A stretch of DNA of 64,000 bases from Pseudoscleropodium purum (Eukaryota; Streptophyta; Bryopsida; Hypnales; Brachytheciaceae), in the NCBI GenBank assembly GCA_963969395.1, contig OZ017795.1, forward strand, positions 30,113,063 through 30,177,062, written 5' to 3'. The notes beneath the pieces are model-generated. The model was not told the origin of the DNA. It saw only the letters and a program-made list of their open reading frames with translations, and did no database searches. Positions 62,641-64,000 of this stretch are shown in pieces (within the stretch, counting starts at the first letter, position 1; the number at the start of each line of letters is the position of its first letter). Position numbers and translations under genes: made by a program.

Positions 62641-64000
62641 CTTCATACCTTGGTGTTTTCCATTGAGGAAGCTCTAAATCTTAATGTATACCATATTGAT
62701 ATTTGAAATTAATTTACACCATGTACAAGAGACAGATTTAGATGTTATATTTTTATATAAAAATCAAAAATAATTATTTCCAGATCAACAAGAAGGTTTG
62801 TAGCCAATGCTAACAAAAACAAAAATATACAAGTATACTATGACATACCTTGTCAATGTTCATGCCTTGAATTGATCACCATGAGTGTGACAAAGTGCAT
62901 GCAAAGACATCTTTTCTTATATCCTTTTCCATTCTACTACTACTTTATCTTGCTTCAATTTACTATACCATTGTCTCAGTTGCACCAATAACCAATTCAA
63001 CACTTAATTTAGTCTACAAATTTATATGTCACTACAATACAAAAAGTTTCAAATATATTATGTATTGTACATGGCAAGCTCTATCTACCAAAGAGAACTT
63101 CTTGTGGTGGAAATGGTTATTGTAAAACATACAAATCCCATGCATAAATTTTCTAAATATTCAAAACATTTCACAGAACAAAATAAATTGAGTCACATAA
63201 AAAAATTTCCTAACCCATGCATTGAATTCAAATATTTAAGCTTTTTTGATCTTTTTGGAAATGGCAAAAGTGATTCTAGACATAATATGACTATAAATTA
63301 AGGTATAGATGCACGGACAATTTGTCTAGATGATCCTTATCAATACCAAAGAACAATACTTTCAATTTGGTAGCTTTGAAAAGAGCAAGTCCAAATAGCC
63401 TCACTTCTTATAACAATGACAACAAAAACAAAAAATTGTTTGACAAAGTGCCAAAAAACATCTAATAATCGAAAGACACACTTTTGCCACCTAAAGCAAA
63501 AAAACTAATCAACTCTTCAATAGCAAAGAAAAAACTTTCAAGAGCCAAAACAAATCATTCTTGAAATCGATAATATCTTATACTACAATTATGTAAGGAT
63601 GCACTTTTGACATGCAAATGCTAAACTAATCAACTCTTCACACCAATAGAAAACTCTCAAAAGCCAAAACAAAGGAACAATAGAGACAATCCAAAATTTT
63701 ATTTTCACTTTATAAAAGAAATAGCTACTCTACAAAATTTCTATGGCTAAAACAAAAAATTCTAAAGAAAAAATAGAATAAGAATAGTGAAAACAAAGAA
63801 AATCATGCACTTGCTAATAGTAATTACTTGCTCACTTTCAAGCACTTGAATTCTAGAGCACATGCTCCTATCAATAACATGCTCATAAGAAGCATGCAAC
63901 TATACAAAATGAAGCTTGTTTGTGCAACCAATTAAAAGATCTTTTGAGGAATTTTGGTGTGAACAAGACAACCTTCTTCTTTGAAATGTCATTTTTGGAC
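62641..64000. other. AT-rich right edge, no gene recognised
   Basis: Two overlapping short plus-strand frames (62895-63125 and 63026-63301) have no family motif. The pair of phrases CTAATCAACTCTTCA...AAACT.TCA.AAGCCAAAACAAA recurs at about 63506-63555 and 63632-63675, indicating a small local duplication. Confidence 0.35.

Noticed and set aside
62895..63301. Hydrophobic short plus-strand frames as membrane peptides
   Set aside because: Leu/Ile/Phe-rich frames are common by chance in this AT-rich DNA, and nothing supports expression.

Overview
The window looks like nuclear DNA from a land plant that still makes swimming sperm: a moss, liverwort or other free-sporing plant, less likely a cycad or Ginkgo. 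Two genes point this way. One is a very large HECT ubiquitin ligase of the plant UPL1/UPL2 type, with 23 short-intron coding exons. The other is the N-terminal part of an inner-arm axonemal dynein heavy chain of the DNAH6 type, a class that flowering plants have lost. The lineage call is inference; all homology statements rest on recognised motifs and remembered family sequences, with no database search behind them.

Layout. Positions 1-9,100 hold mostly non-coding or decayed sequence: a GC-richer stretch at the left edge that may be the 5' region of another gene, a degenerate copy of the UPL 3' flank (2,870-3,490), a small tandem duplication, and a broken plant protein-kinase gene on the minus strand (4,690-6,014) interrupted by a short insertion with an 11-bp target-site duplication. 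Positions 9,171-26,867 (minus strand) are the UPL gene. I rebuilt it exon by exon: every junction is GT-AG, every phase agrees, and the product is 3,909 residues, with Armadillo-like N-terminal domains (DUF908/DUF913), a UBA, a UIM, acidic linkers, DUF4414/UBM motifs and a complete HECT domain. Its leader and promoter lie at about 26,868-27,520.

At about 27.5 kb the base composition changes sharply to very AT-rich DNA that continues to the right edge. This half holds a 166-bp two-copy tandem repeat, a long array of diverged roughly 200-250 bp units (27,960-31,870), further dispersed repeats, several foldback elements (a CACTA-like one at 37,338-37,592, one with 18-bp terminal inverted repeats at 35,318-35,673, one of 378 bp at 60,657-61,034), a possible tRNA-derived SINE, and a decayed pogo-type DDE transposase (59,344-62,640, minus strand). 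Within the AT-rich DNA, on the plus strand, lie five well-formed exons (42,674-48,907, perhaps a sixth at 49,459-49,563) of the dynein gene, separated by introns of 0.17-2.8 kb. No motor-domain exon was recognised in the remaining 14 kb, so the gene either continues with large introns beyond the window or is a truncated copy.

The two genes are functionally unrelated: one acts in ubiquitin-dependent turnover, the other in the sperm flagellum. I see no operon-like or cluster logic. The most informative points are the dynein exons (they constrain the organism), the intron that splits the catalytic cysteine codon of the ligase, and the transposon history of the AT-rich half.
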